The notes beneath the pieces were generated by a model. It did not search any database, was not told where the DNA came from, and saw nothing but the letters and a program-made list of their open reading frames with translations. Shown in pieces: positions 18,740-27,555 of a stretch of 64,000 bases of DNA (the stretch's first letter is position 1; the number at the start of each line of letters is the position of its first letter). This stretch comes from Stenotrophomonas lactitubi. GTDB taxonomy: Bacteria; Pseudomonadota; Gammaproteobacteria; Xanthomonadales; Xanthomonadaceae. The position numbers and the translations under genes were made by a program. Location of the stretch: NCBI RefSeq assembly GCF_002803515.1, contig NZ_PHQX01000001.1, positions 3,782,001-3,846,000 on the forward strand. The letters run 5' to 3'.

Positions 18740-21700
18740 ATGAATCTGTCCGGCCCCTTCATCCGCCGTCCGATCGGCACTGCCCTGCTGGCCATCGGCT
18801 TGTTCATGGTCGGCGTGATCTGTTACCTGCGGCTCGGCGTGTCGGCGCTGCCGAACATCGAGATCCCGGTGATCTTCGTGCACGCCAGCCAGTCCGGCGC
18901 GGACGCGGCAACCATGGCCTCCACGGTGACCGCGCCGCTGGAGCGCCACCTCGGCCAGCTGCCGGGCATCGACCGCATGCGCTCGTCGAGTTCGGAAGGC
19001 AGCTCGCTGGTGTTCATGATCTTCCAGAGCGACCGCGACATCGATTCAGCCGCGCTGGACGTACAGACGGCGATCAATTCGGCGCAGGCCGACCTGCCCT
19101 CGGGCATGGGCTCGCCGATGTACCAGAAGGCGAACCCGAACGACGACCCGGTGATCGCCATCGCGCTGACGTCACAGACGCAGTCCGCCGATGAGCTGTA
19201 CAACGTCGCCGACTCGCTGCTGGCCCAGCGCATCCGCCAGATCGGCGGCGTCGCCTCGGTGGATATCGCCGGTGCCTCGACGCCGGCGGTGCGGGTGGAC
19301 GTCAACCTTCGCCTGATGAACGCGCTGGGACTGACCGCCGACGACCTGCGCAATGCCGTGCGTGCGGCCAACGTGACCTCGCCCACCGGCTTCCTCAGCG
19401 ATGGCAACACCACCACGGCGATCATCGCCAACGATTCGGTCGCACGCGCGGCCGACTTCGCCGATCTGGTGGTCAAGACCCAGGGCGATGGCCGGGTGAT
19501 CCGCCTTAAGGACATCGCCAACGTCTACGACGGCCAGCAGGATGCCTACCAGGCCGCGTGGTTCGACCACAAACCGGCCGTGGTGATGTATGTGTTCACC
19601 CGTGCCGGCGCCAACATCGTCGAGACCGTGGACCGGGTGAAAGCGCAGATTCCCGCCTTGCGCGATTACCTGCAGCCGGGCACCACGATGACGCCCTACT
19701 TCGACCGCACCCCGACCATCCGTTCGTCGCTGCATGAAGTGCAGATCACCCTGCTGATCAGCCTGGCGATGGTGGTGCTGACGATGGCGCTGTTCCTGCG
19801 CCGGTTGGCGCCGACGTTGATCGCTGCGGTCACCGTGCCGCTGTCACTGGCCGGTGCCGCGCTGGTGATGTACGTGATGGGTTTCACCCTGAACAACCTG
19901 AGCCTGCTGGCGCTGGTGATCGCGATCGGCTTCGTGGTCGACGATGCGATCGTGGTGATCGAGAACATCATGCGCCACCTCGACGAGGGCATGCCGCGGA
20001 TGCAGGCGGCCTTCGCCGGTGCGCGCGAAATCGGCTTCACCATCGTCTCGATCACCGCCTCGCTGGTGGCGGTGTTCATCCCGCTGCTGTTCGCCAGCGG
20101 CATGATGGGCGCGTTCTTCCGCGAGTTCACCGTGACCCTGGTGGCGGCGATCGTGGTTTCGATGGTCGTTTCGCTGACGCTGACCCCGGCGCTGTGCAGC
20201 CGCTTCCTCAGCGCACACGACCACAAGGCGGCACCATCGCGCTTCGGCCGCTGGCTTGATGCCGGTCACGAGCGGATGCTGCGCATCTACACCGTGTTCC
20301 TTGATTTCTCGCTGCGCCATGCGCTGCTGCTGTCGTTGACGCCGTTGATCCTGATCGGCGTCACCATCTTCCTGTTCGGTGCGGTGAAGAAGGGCGCGTT
20401 CCCGCCGCAGGACACCGGCCTGATCTGGGGCCGCGCCAACTCCAGTGCAACGGTGTCCTTCGAGGACATGGTCAGCCGCCAGCGGCGCATCACCGACATG
20501 CTGATGGCCGACCCGGCGGTGAAGACCGTGGGCGTACGCCTGGGCAGTGGCCGCCAGGGCTCCAGCGCACAGTTCAACGTCGAACTGAAGTCGCGCAAGG
20601 AAGGCCGCCGCGAAACCACCGCACACGCACTGGCACGGCTGAGTGCGAAGGCCGACCGTTACCCGGACCTGCAGCTGCGCCTGCGCGCGATCCAGGACCT
20701 GCCCAGCAATGATGGTGGTGGCAACAGCCAGGGCGCGCAGTACCGCGTCTCGCTGCAGGGAAACGACCTGGCCGCACTGCAGGAATGGCTGCCCAAGCTG
20801 CAGGCAGCGTTGAAGAAGAATCCGAAGCTGCGCGATGTCGGCACCGACGTCGACAACGCCGGGCTGCGCCAGAACATCGAGATCGACCGTGCCAAGGCCG
20901 CGCGCCTGGGCATCTCGGTCGGCGCCATCGACGGTGCGCTGTACGGCGCGTTCGGCCAGCGCCAGATTTCCACCATCTACTCGGACATCAACCAGTACAG
21001 CGTGGTGGTCAACGCGCTGCCGTCGCAGACTGCCACGCCCTCGGCGCTGGATGAAGTGCATGTGCGCGCACGCAACGGCGAGATGGTGCCGATCACCGCG
21101 GTGGCCAGACAGGCGCCGGGCCTGGCGCCCTCGCAGATCACCCATGAAAACCAGTACACGACGATGGACCTGAGCTACAACCTCGCCCCCGGCGTCAGCA
21201 TGGGCGAGGCCAAGGCCATCATCGACAGCACCGTGGCCGGCATGCGCATGCCCGGCGACATCCGCCTGGCCGATGACGCGGGCTTCGGCTTCAATTCCGA
21301 CCCCAGCGACATGCTGATCCTCGTGCTGGCGGCGATCCTCACCGTCTATCTGGTGCTGGGCATCCTGTACGAAAGCCTGATCCACCCGGTGACGATCCTG
21401 TCCACGCTGCCGGCAGCCGGCGTGGGTGCATTGCTGGCGTTGTTCGGCACCAACACCGAGCTGTCGGTGATCTCGATGATCGCGCTGGTGCTGCTGATCG
21501 GCATCGTCAAGAAGAACGCGATCATGATGATCGACTTCGCCCTGGTGGCGCAGCGCGAACATGGGCTGACCCCGCGCGAGGCGGCACGCGAAGCCAGCAT
21601 CGTGCGTTTCCGCCCGATCATGATGACCACGATGGTGGCGATCCTGGCGGCGGTGCCGCTGGCGATCGGCCTGGGTGAAGGTTCGGAACTGCGTCGCCCG

Positions 21701-21862
21701 CTGGGCATCGCGATGATCGGCGGTCTGCTGTTCTCGCAGAGCCTGACCCTGCTCAGCACGCCGGCGCTGTACGTGATCTTCTCGTGCCTGGCCGAGCGCT
21801 GGAAGGCGCGGCGTGCGCGCAGGCGTGAGGCAAAGCTGCTGAGGCGTGCGCAGCGGGCGTAG
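18740..21862 (+). CDS. smeK: RND efflux transporter, SmeK/MdtC type
   Basis: A 1040-residue second RND pump, starting MNLSGPFIRRPIGTALLAIG. It has the acidic TM4 motif GFVVDDAIVVIENIM and LLIGIVKKNAIMMIDFALVA in the second half. It resembles the preceding gene throughout but is clearly distinct, as MdtB and MdtC are. The ATG at 18740 was chosen because it begins the RND signature; upstream in-frame codons lie inside the previous gene. No TolC-like outer-membrane gene follows: the next gene is an iron-type TonB receptor after a REP-containing gap, so the outer channel must be encoded elsewhere. Confidence 0.93.
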   Translation: MNLSGPFIRRPIGTALLAIGLFMVGVICYLRLGVSALPNIEIPVIFVHASQSGADAATMASTVTAPLERHLGQLPGIDRMRSSSSEGSSLVFMIFQSDRDIDSAALDVQTAINSAQADLPSGMGSPMYQKANPNDDPVIAIALTSQTQSADELYNVADSLLAQRIRQIGGVASVDIAGASTPAVRVDVNLRLMNALGLTADDLRNAVRAANVTSPTGFLSDGNTTTAIIANDSVARAADFADLVVKTQGDGRVIRLKDIANVYDGQQDAYQAAWFDHKPAVVMYVFTRAGANIVETVDRVKAQIPALRDYLQPGTTMTPYFDRTPTIRSSLHEVQITLLISLAMVVLTMALFLRRLAPTLIAAVTVPLSLAGAALVMYVMGFTLNNLSLLALVIAIGFVVDDAIVVIENIMRHLDEGMPRMQAAFAGAREIGFTIVSITASLVAVFIPLLFASGMMGAFFREFTVTLVAAIVVSMVVSLTLTPALCSRFLSAHDHKAAPSRFGRWLDAGHERMLRIYTVFLDFSLRHALLLSLTPLILIGVTIFLFGAVKKGAFPPQDTGLIWGRANSSATVSFEDMVSRQRRITDMLMADPAVKTVGVRLGSGRQGSSAQFNVELKSRKEGRRETTAHALARLSAKADRYPDLQLRLRAIQDLPSNDGGGNSQGAQYRVSLQGNDLAALQEWLPKLQAALKKNPKLRDVGTDVDNAGLRQNIEIDRAKAARLGISVGAIDGALYGAFGQRQISTIYSDINQYSVVVNALPSQTATPSALDEVHVRARNGEMVPITAVARQAPGLAPSQITHENQYTTMDLSYNLAPGVSMGEAKAIIDSTVAGMRMPGDIRLADDAGFGFNSDPSDMLILVLAAILTVYLVLGILYESLIHPVTILSTLPAAGVGALLALFGTNTELSVISMIALVLLIGIVKKNAIMMIDFALVAQREHGLTPREAAREASIVRFRPIMMTTMVAILAAVPLAIGLGEGSELRRPLGIAMIGGLLFSQSLTLLSTPALYVIFSCLAERWKARRARRREAKLLRRAQRA

Positions 21863-21870
21863 CAAGACCC

Positions 21871-21936
21871 ATCCACGCATGGCGTGGATCTACTGCAACA
21901 CCTGCCTCTGGTGGGTGCGGACCGTTGGTCCGCACC
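21871..21936. repeat. Two REP palindromes after smeK
   Basis: A minus-strand ATCCACGC-type SMAG REP at 21871-21893, and at 21914-21936 the palindrome GGTGCGGACCGTTGGTCCGC with its closing ACC. They lie between the pump operon and the receptor promoter and may insulate or terminate the pump mRNA. Confidence 0.8.
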
Positions 21937-21965
21937 CCGATGGCATTTGACGCGCTGTAACGAAA

Positions 21966-21980
21966 AGAGAACAATTCTCA
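21966..21980 (+). promoter_or_regulatory. Probable Fur box of the TonB receptor
   Basis: AGAGAACAATTCTCA fits the 7-1-7 inverted Fur site (TGATAATnATTATCA) at 11 of 14 positions, including the GA-AA and TT-TC core. It lies 132 nt before the receptor start, in an AT-richer stretch, as expected for an iron-repressed promoter. Confidence 0.7.
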
Positions 21981-22111
21981 TCCAGCCATGGTCCTGCGCC
22001 CCCTTGCGGCGCCCCGCTGCCGTTGCCGGCACGCCTGTGTGATCCCAGCCACCGACCTTTCCCCCCTGCATGGGCGGATGGCCCGTGGCCGCCCGCCGAG
22101 GATCTCCATCG

Positions 22112-24169
22112 ATGTTGCCCATCCGCTCCCCCCGCCTGGCCGTGCTGGCCGTAGCGCTGTCCGCCGCCTGCACTGCACACGCCGAAGCCCCCGCCGACGC
22201 CCGTAGTGCCACCGATCTGGACGCGGTCAAGGTCATCGCCGAACGTACCCACACCGAGGCCGGCGCCCTGGGCGACCGCGCCCTGCGTGATACCCCGTTT
22301 GCGATCACCGCCGTCGGCCGTGAGCAGATCGAACAGCGCCAGGCCGTGTCGCTGGGCGAAGCCTTCCTGCTCGACCCCTCGGTCACCACGCAGGTAAGCG
22401 CCTATGCCAGCGGCTGGAGCTCTCCGATCCGCAACCGCGGCATCGACCTGAATTTCGACAGCTACCGGGTCAACGGCCTGCAGGTCTCGTCCTGGGGCAC
22501 CGAATGGCCGCTGGAAGTGATGGAACAGGTCGACCTGCTGAAGGGCCCCGGCGGGTTCCTGTACGGCTTCGGCGCACCGGGCGGCATCGTCAACTACATC
22601 ACCAAGAAGCCGACCGACGTACCGACCTTCTCCGCCCAGCTCGGCTGGCGCGAGCAGGGCATCGTCAGCGGCGGCATCGACGTCGGTGGCCGCTTCGGCA
22701 ACGAGCAGATGTTCGGCTACCGCTTCAACGCGTACCAGGAGAAGGGCGAAACCTTCAACGGCGGCCATGTCGATCGCAAGGTCGGCGCGTTGTCGCTGGA
22801 CGCGCGCCTGAGCGATGCGCTCACCTGGACCTTCGACGGCGTATTCCAGTCGCGCGACCTGCGCGAGGAATCACCGCAGTACTACTTCCGTGGCCTGACG
22901 TCGCTGCCGCGACCGATCGCCGGCGATGTCGACAACAGTGTGCCTGGCACCTACTACGACACCCGTTCCAGCCTGCTGTCCACCGCACTGAACTGGCAGA
23001 TCAACAGCGACTGGAAGGCCAGCCTGAGCTATGGCGTCACCACCTCATGGAACGACGTCAACAAGATCTTTGCCTACATCGATGACCTCAACGGCGACTA
23101 CGACGTCAACGTCTACGAGCTCGGCGGCAAGAGCGAGTGGAAGCTGGCGCAGGCACTGGTGCAGGGCAGCTTCGGCACCGGTCCGCTGCAGCACCAGCTG
23201 GTGGCCGGTGTCAGCCACCAGACCGGGCTGGGCTGGGACCGTCCTTACGAGTTCAACCTGATCGGCCGTGCCAACCTGTACCAGCGCCATGACATCCGCC
23301 ACGATGCAGTCGGTTCGCGGGTGATGAGCCGTGGCAGCGAAACCGTGCAGAAGGCCGTGTTCGTCAGCGATACCGTCGACCTCGGCCATGGCTGGTCGGT
23401 GCTGGCCGGTTGGCGCTACAACGATTTCGAGACCAAGGGCGCGTACCACACCTATCCGGTCACCCCGACCTATGCGGTGATGTTCAAGCCCAGCGAGGCC
23501 GTCACCCTGTATGCCAGCTACATCGAGTCGCTGGAAGCCGGCGGCCGCGTCGGCAACAGCTACGTCAATGCCGGCGATGTGCTCGCCCCCACCATCAGCA
23601 AGCAGTACGAGATCGGCGCCAAGGTTGAAGCGGATCGCTGGAACGCGAACGTCGCTGCCTTCCGCCTGGAGCGCGGCGCCAACATCGATCAGCTGACCGA
23701 TGCAGGCAAGCGCCTGGTGCAGGATGGCATCACCCTGTACGAAGGCATCGAAGCCAGCGCCGACCTGCACCTGACCGATGCGCTGACCGTCGGCGGTGGC
23801 GTGACCTGGCTGGACCCGACCTACGACAAGCTGTCCCCGGGCAGCGCGGCGCAGGAAGGCAACCGCACCGTCGGTGCAGCACGCTGGAGCGGCGTGCTGC
23901 ATGCCACCTACCAGCTGCCGTGGGTGGAAGGGCTGGAGACCTATGCCGCCGTGCGCTACTACGGCGATGTCTGGTATGACGCCGACAACACCCTGAAGCT
24001 GCCCGACTACACGCTCGTCAATGCCGGCATCGGCTACCGCCTGCTGGCCTCCGGCCACCCGGTGACCCTGCGTGCCAGCGTGGAGAACCTGGCCAACCGC
24101 AGGTACTGGTCCAATGCGGGCGTCGGCCTGCCGCGCACCTTCGCGCTGAGCGTGCGGTTCGACATGTAA
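22112..24169 (+). CDS. TonB-dependent siderophore receptor
   Basis: A 685-residue outer-membrane receptor. The signal peptide is MLPIRSPRLAVLAVALSAAC... ending at AHA. The plug domain contains RDTPFAITAVGREQIEQR, then RNRGIDLNFDSYRVNGL, VDLLKGPGGFLYGFGAPGG and IVNYITKKP, typical of ferrisiderophore receptors. The beta-barrel ends in TFALSVRFDM. AGGA just before the ATG and the signal peptide support the start at 22112; a longer in-frame start lacks both. A Fur-box-like site upstream implies iron repression. The ligand is unknown, and no siderophore or sigma-factor genes are adjacent. Confidence 0.92.
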   Translation: MLPIRSPRLAVLAVALSAACTAHAEAPADARSATDLDAVKVIAERTHTEAGALGDRALRDTPFAITAVGREQIEQRQAVSLGEAFLLDPSVTTQVSAYASGWSSPIRNRGIDLNFDSYRVNGLQVSSWGTEWPLEVMEQVDLLKGPGGFLYGFGAPGGIVNYITKKPTDVPTFSAQLGWREQGIVSGGIDVGGRFGNEQMFGYRFNAYQEKGETFNGGHVDRKVGALSLDARLSDALTWTFDGVFQSRDLREESPQYYFRGLTSLPRPIAGDVDNSVPGTYYDTRSSLLSTALNWQINSDWKASLSYGVTTSWNDVNKIFAYIDDLNGDYDVNVYELGGKSEWKLAQALVQGSFGTGPLQHQLVAGVSHQTGLGWDRPYEFNLIGRANLYQRHDIRHDAVGSRVMSRGSETVQKAVFVSDTVDLGHGWSVLAGWRYNDFETKGAYHTYPVTPTYAVMFKPSEAVTLYASYIESLEAGGRVGNSYVNAGDVLAPTISKQYEIGAKVEADRWNANVAAFRLERGANIDQLTDAGKRLVQDGITLYEGIEASADLHLTDALTVGGGVTWLDPTYDKLSPGSAAQEGNRTVGAARWSGVLHATYQLPWVEGLETYAAVRYYGDVWYDADNTLKLPDYTLVNAGIGYRLLASGHPVTLRASVENLANRRYWSNAGVGLPRTFALSVRFDM

Positions 24170-24183
24170 GCAACCGGCAAACG

Positions 24184-24253
24184 GTAGTGCCGGCCGCTGG
24201 CCGGCACTACCGGGTATCGAGCGGAAAATCATCCACGCATGGCGTGGATCTAC
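24184..24253. repeat. Two SMAG REPs after the receptor gene
   Basis: 24184-24210 is a GTAGTGCCGGCCGCTGG-type palindrome with GTAG at both ends; 24231-24253 is an ATCCACGC-type REP on the minus strand. They occupy the gap before the FUSC gene and may end the receptor transcript. Confidence 0.83.
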
Positions 24254-24305
24254 CATTTCACGCGCGGCCCGCAATAATGGAGGTCGATCCTTCCGCCGAG
24301 CCTGC

Positions 24306-26483
24306 ATGTCCGCACGCGAATCCCGCCTCAGCCGCCTGTGGGCCCACGAGAAGGCCAGCTATGGCCTGCGGGTGTTCATTGCCCTGACAGCGGCCCTGGC
24401 CGTGTGCTGGCACCTGGATGCGCTGACCGCGCTGCCCGGCGTGTTCCTGGGCATCATCGCCAGCGCGATTGCCGAGACCGATGACAACTGGTGGGGCCGG
24501 ACCAAGGCCGTGCTGCTGTCGCTGCTGTGCTTCTGCCTGGCGGCGGCCTCGGTGATCTGGCTGTTCCCCTGGCCGTGGATCTTCATCACGGCCCTGGCGC
24601 TGTCCACGTTCGGCCTGACACTGCTCGGCGCACTCGGCGAGCGCTACGCGTCCATCGCCCAGGCCACCGTCACCCTGGCCATCTACACCATGATCGGCCT
24701 GGAACAGCATGGTGCCCATGACCTGCACAGCGCGCTGGACGCGGTCAGCCACCTGCTGGCGGGTGCGGTCTGGTACGGGCTGCTGTCGATTCTGTGGACC
24801 ACGCTGTTCGCCAACCGGCCGGTGCGCGAGCGCGTGGCACGCCTGTACGTGGAGCTGGGCCGTTACCTGCAGCTCAAGGCCGCTCTGTTCGAACCCGTGC
24901 GTGAGGCGGACCTGCAGCGCCGCCAGCTCGACCTGGCCGAACAGAACCGCCGCGTAGTCGGTGCGCTGAACGAGGCGAAGACGGCGATCCTGGCGCGCTT
25001 TGGCCGCTCCGGCCGGCCCGGCGTCAACTCCGGCCTGTACCTTCGCCTGTACTACATGGCACAGGATTTCCATGAGCGCGCCAGCTCCTCCCACTATCCG
25101 TACGGCGCGCTGGTCGATGCGTTCTTCCACAGCGACGTGCTGTACCGCTGCCAGCGCCTGCTCGACCTGCAGGGCCAGGCCTGTGCACGGCTGGGCGAAG
25201 CGATCCGGCTGCGCCGCCCGTTCGTCTACGGCGAGAGCAACCAGCAGGCCGGGCGCGACCTGGCCGATGCGCTGACCTACCTGCGCGACCAGCAACGTCC
25301 GCAGTGGCAGCGTCTGCTCGGCTCGCTGGACCTGCTGGTGCACAACCTGCGCAGCATCGAGCGCCGCCTGCTCGATGCCGAACGTTCCGAAGCCAGCCTG
25401 GACAACGTCGACACCCGCCTGCGCGACAGCAACCCGCACACCCTGCGCGAAATGGGCGTGCGCCTGCGCCAGCAGCTCACCCCGGGCTCGGTGCTGTTCC
25501 GCCATGGCCTGCGCATGGCGCTGGCACTGATCGCCGGTTTCGTTGCCATCCGCCTGTTCAATGCCCAGAACGGCTCGTGGGTGCTGCTGACCATCGTGTT
25601 CGTGTGCCGGCCCAGTTTCGGCGCCACCCGCCAGCGCCTGGCCCAGCGCATCGTCGGTACGCTGGCCGGCCTGGTGCTGACCTGGGCGCTGCTGCAGCTG
25701 TTCCCCCGGCTGGAGATCCAGCTGCTGATCGCGCTGCTGTCAGCACTGCTGTTCTTCTTCACCCGTTCCGACCGCTATCTGGTCGCCTCGGCCGCCATCA
25801 CGGTGATGGCGCTGACCTGCTTCAACCTGATCGGCGACGGCTTCGTACTGATCGTGCCGCGCATGGTCGATACGATCCTCGGCTGCGCGATCGCAGCCGC
25901 CGCCGCGTTCCTGATCCTGCCGGACTGGCAGGGCCGACAGTTGCACCGCGTGCTGGCGCGGGTGCTGGATACCGCCGCCCGTTATCTGGAATCGGTGCTG
26001 GGTCAGTACCGCAGCGGCATGCGCGACGATCTGGCCTACCGCATCGCCCGCCGCGACATGCACAACGCCGATGCCGCACTGTCCACCGCTTTGTCGAACA
26101 TGCTGCGCGAACCGGGCCATGTGCGTCGCAACCTCGATTCGGGTTTCCACTTCCTGGCGTTGTCCAACACCCTGCTTGGGCACCTGTCGGCGCTGGGTGC
26201 GCACCGCGACCAGGTCGACAGCTATGCGGGTGATCCACTGGCGCTGGCCGCTGGCGAGCGGGTGCGCAAAGCGCTGCAGCAGCTGGCGGCGGCATTGACT
26301 GCGCAGCAACCGGTGTCGGAGGAGGACAACGACGCCGATCGTGCGGTGGCTGCGGAACTGGAACAGCTCGATGAGACGATGCCGCCGAAACTGCAGCTGA
26401 TCCGCACGCAGATGGCGCTGGTGCTGCGGATGCTGCCGAAGGTGAGAGCGGCGGCGAATGGCGCGGTGCGTGGTTTGAGCTGA
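24306..26483 (+). CDS. YccS/FUSC family inner-membrane protein
   Basis: A 725-residue protein of the FUSC (fusaric acid resistance-like) family, closest in layout to YccS/YhfK. It has an N-terminal block of about six membrane segments (YGLRVFIALTAALAVCWHLD, then WPWIFITALALSTFGLTLLG), a soluble middle region of about 250 residues, and a second membrane block (RMALALIAGFVAIRLF, GSWVLLTIVFVCRPSFGATR, then IQLLIALLSALLFFF). The motif CRPSFGATRQRLAQRIVGT is characteristic. It ends with a cytoplasmic helical tail. Members are putative efflux or aryl-compound transporters; no direct substrate evidence is present. It stands alone between REPs. Confidence 0.88.
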   Translation: MSARESRLSRLWAHEKASYGLRVFIALTAALAVCWHLDALTALPGVFLGIIASAIAETDDNWWGRTKAVLLSLLCFCLAAASVIWLFPWPWIFITALALSTFGLTLLGALGERYASIAQATVTLAIYTMIGLEQHGAHDLHSALDAVSHLLAGAVWYGLLSILWTTLFANRPVRERVARLYVELGRYLQLKAALFEPVREADLQRRQLDLAEQNRRVVGALNEAKTAILARFGRSGRPGVNSGLYLRLYYMAQDFHERASSSHYPYGALVDAFFHSDVLYRCQRLLDLQGQACARLGEAIRLRRPFVYGESNQQAGRDLADALTYLRDQQRPQWQRLLGSLDLLVHNLRSIERRLLDAERSEASLDNVDTRLRDSNPHTLREMGVRLRQQLTPGSVLFRHGLRMALALIAGFVAIRLFNAQNGSWVLLTIVFVCRPSFGATRQRLAQRIVGTLAGLVLTWALLQLFPRLEIQLLIALLSALLFFFTRSDRYLVASAAITVMALTCFNLIGDGFVLIVPRMVDTILGCAIAAAAAFLILPDWQGRQLHRVLARVLDTAARYLESVLGQYRSGMRDDLAYRIARRDMHNADAALSTALSNMLREPGHVRRNLDSGFHFLALSNTLLGHLSALGAHRDQVDSYAGDPLALAAGERVRKALQQLAAALTAQQPVSEEDNDADRAVAAELEQLDETMPPKLQLIRTQMALVLRMLPKVRAAANGAVRGLS

Positions 26484-26487
26484 CGGC

Positions 26488-26510
26488 ATCCACGCATGGC
26501 GTGGATCTAC
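26488..26510 (-). repeat. SMAG REP palindrome
   Basis: ATCCACGCATGGCGTGGAT followed by CTAC (GTAG on the minus strand), five bases after the stop codon of the FUSC gene. Confidence 0.85.
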
Positions 26511-26612
26511 GGGTGCGGCTGACGGCCGTGCAACATCGTGTTGCGTCCACGAGGGCATTCCGATCACGCCCCGGCGCCGATACTGCCGTGTCGCCCACGC
26601 AGGATCTCCCCC

Positions 26613-27410
26613 ATGAAGATCGAACTCAACGACCGCACCGCGCTGGTCACCGCCTCCACCGCTGGCATCGGCCACGCCATCGCACAGGGGCTCGCCGCCG
26701 CCGGCGCGCAGGTCATCCTCAACGGCCGCAGCGCCGACAGCGTGGAACGCGCGCGCCAGCGCCTGCTGGCTGCCCTTCCCAAGGCCAACGTGCTGGGCGT
26801 GGCCGCCGACCTGTCCGACGCCAGCGGTGTCGACACCCTGCTGGCCGGCCTGCCGGGGAAGGTCGACATCCTGGTCAACAATGCCGGCATCTTCGGCCCG
26901 CAGGACTTCTTCGAGACCGACGATGCCACCTGGGAGCAGTACTGGCAGACCAACGTCATGTCCGGCGTGCGCCTGTCGCGCGCCCTGCTGCCGGCGATGG
27001 TCGACGCCGGCTGGGGCCGCGTACTGTTCATCTCCTCCGAATCAGCACGCAACATTCCGGCCGACATGATCCATTACGGCGTCAGCAAGACCGCGCAGCT
27101 GTCGCTGTCACGCGGCCTGGCCAAGCGCGTGGCCGGCAGCGGCGTCACCGTCAATGCGGTGCTGCCCGGCCCGACGTTGTCGGACGGCTTCGCAACGATG
27201 TTCGAAGAAGAACGCGCGCGTACCGGCAAGCCGCTGGAACAGATCGGCCGTGAGTTCGTGATGGCCCATCGTCCTGCGTCGGTGATACAGCGCGCGGCCA
27301 CGGTCGAAGAAGTGGCCAACATGGTGGTCTACCTCGCCTCGCCGCAGGCGTCGGCCACCTCCGGCGCAGCGTTGCGGGTCGACGGCGGCGTGGTCGACGA
27401 TATCGTCTGA
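26613..27410 (+). CDS. SDR family oxidoreductase
   Basis: A 265-residue classical short-chain dehydrogenase/reductase. The nucleotide-binding motif reads TASTAGIGHAIA (residues 13-24, a variant of TGxxxGIG), followed by NNAGIFGP, the catalytic Ser in FISSESA, and YGVSKTAQ with the catalytic Tyr and Lys. The C-terminus has LRVDGGVVDDIV. The start MKIELNDRTALV at 26613 is the standard SDR opening and follows AGGATC. It is flanked by REPs and has no operon partner, so the substrate is unknown. Confidence 0.9.
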   Translation: MKIELNDRTALVTASTAGIGHAIAQGLAAAGAQVILNGRSADSVERARQRLLAALPKANVLGVAADLSDASGVDTLLAGLPGKVDILVNNAGIFGPQDFFETDDATWEQYWQTNVMSGVRLSRALLPAMVDAGWGRVLFISSESARNIPADMIHYGVSKTAQLSLSRGLAKRVAGSGVTVNAVLPGPTLSDGFATMFEEERARTGKPLEQIGREFVMAHRPASVIQRAATVEEVANMVVYLASPQASATSGAALRVDGGVVDDIV

Positions 27411-27421
27411 GGTTCTCAGAT

Positions 27422-27491
27422 GTGCGGACCAACGGTCCGCACCCACCGTCCGTACCCAGGGGGTCTGAGTAGATCCACGCCATGCGTGGAT
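27422..27491 (+). repeat. Two REP palindromes after the SDR gene
   Basis: GTGCGGACCAACGGTCCGCA and its closing CC at 27422-27443, then an ATCCACGC-type SMAG REP with GTAG at 27469-27491. Confidence 0.82.
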
Positions 27492-27555
27492 GCATGCCGC
27501 CACGGTCCCGACAGATGGGCAGGAATGCTAGGCTGCGCCGGTCCAAGGAGGTTCC

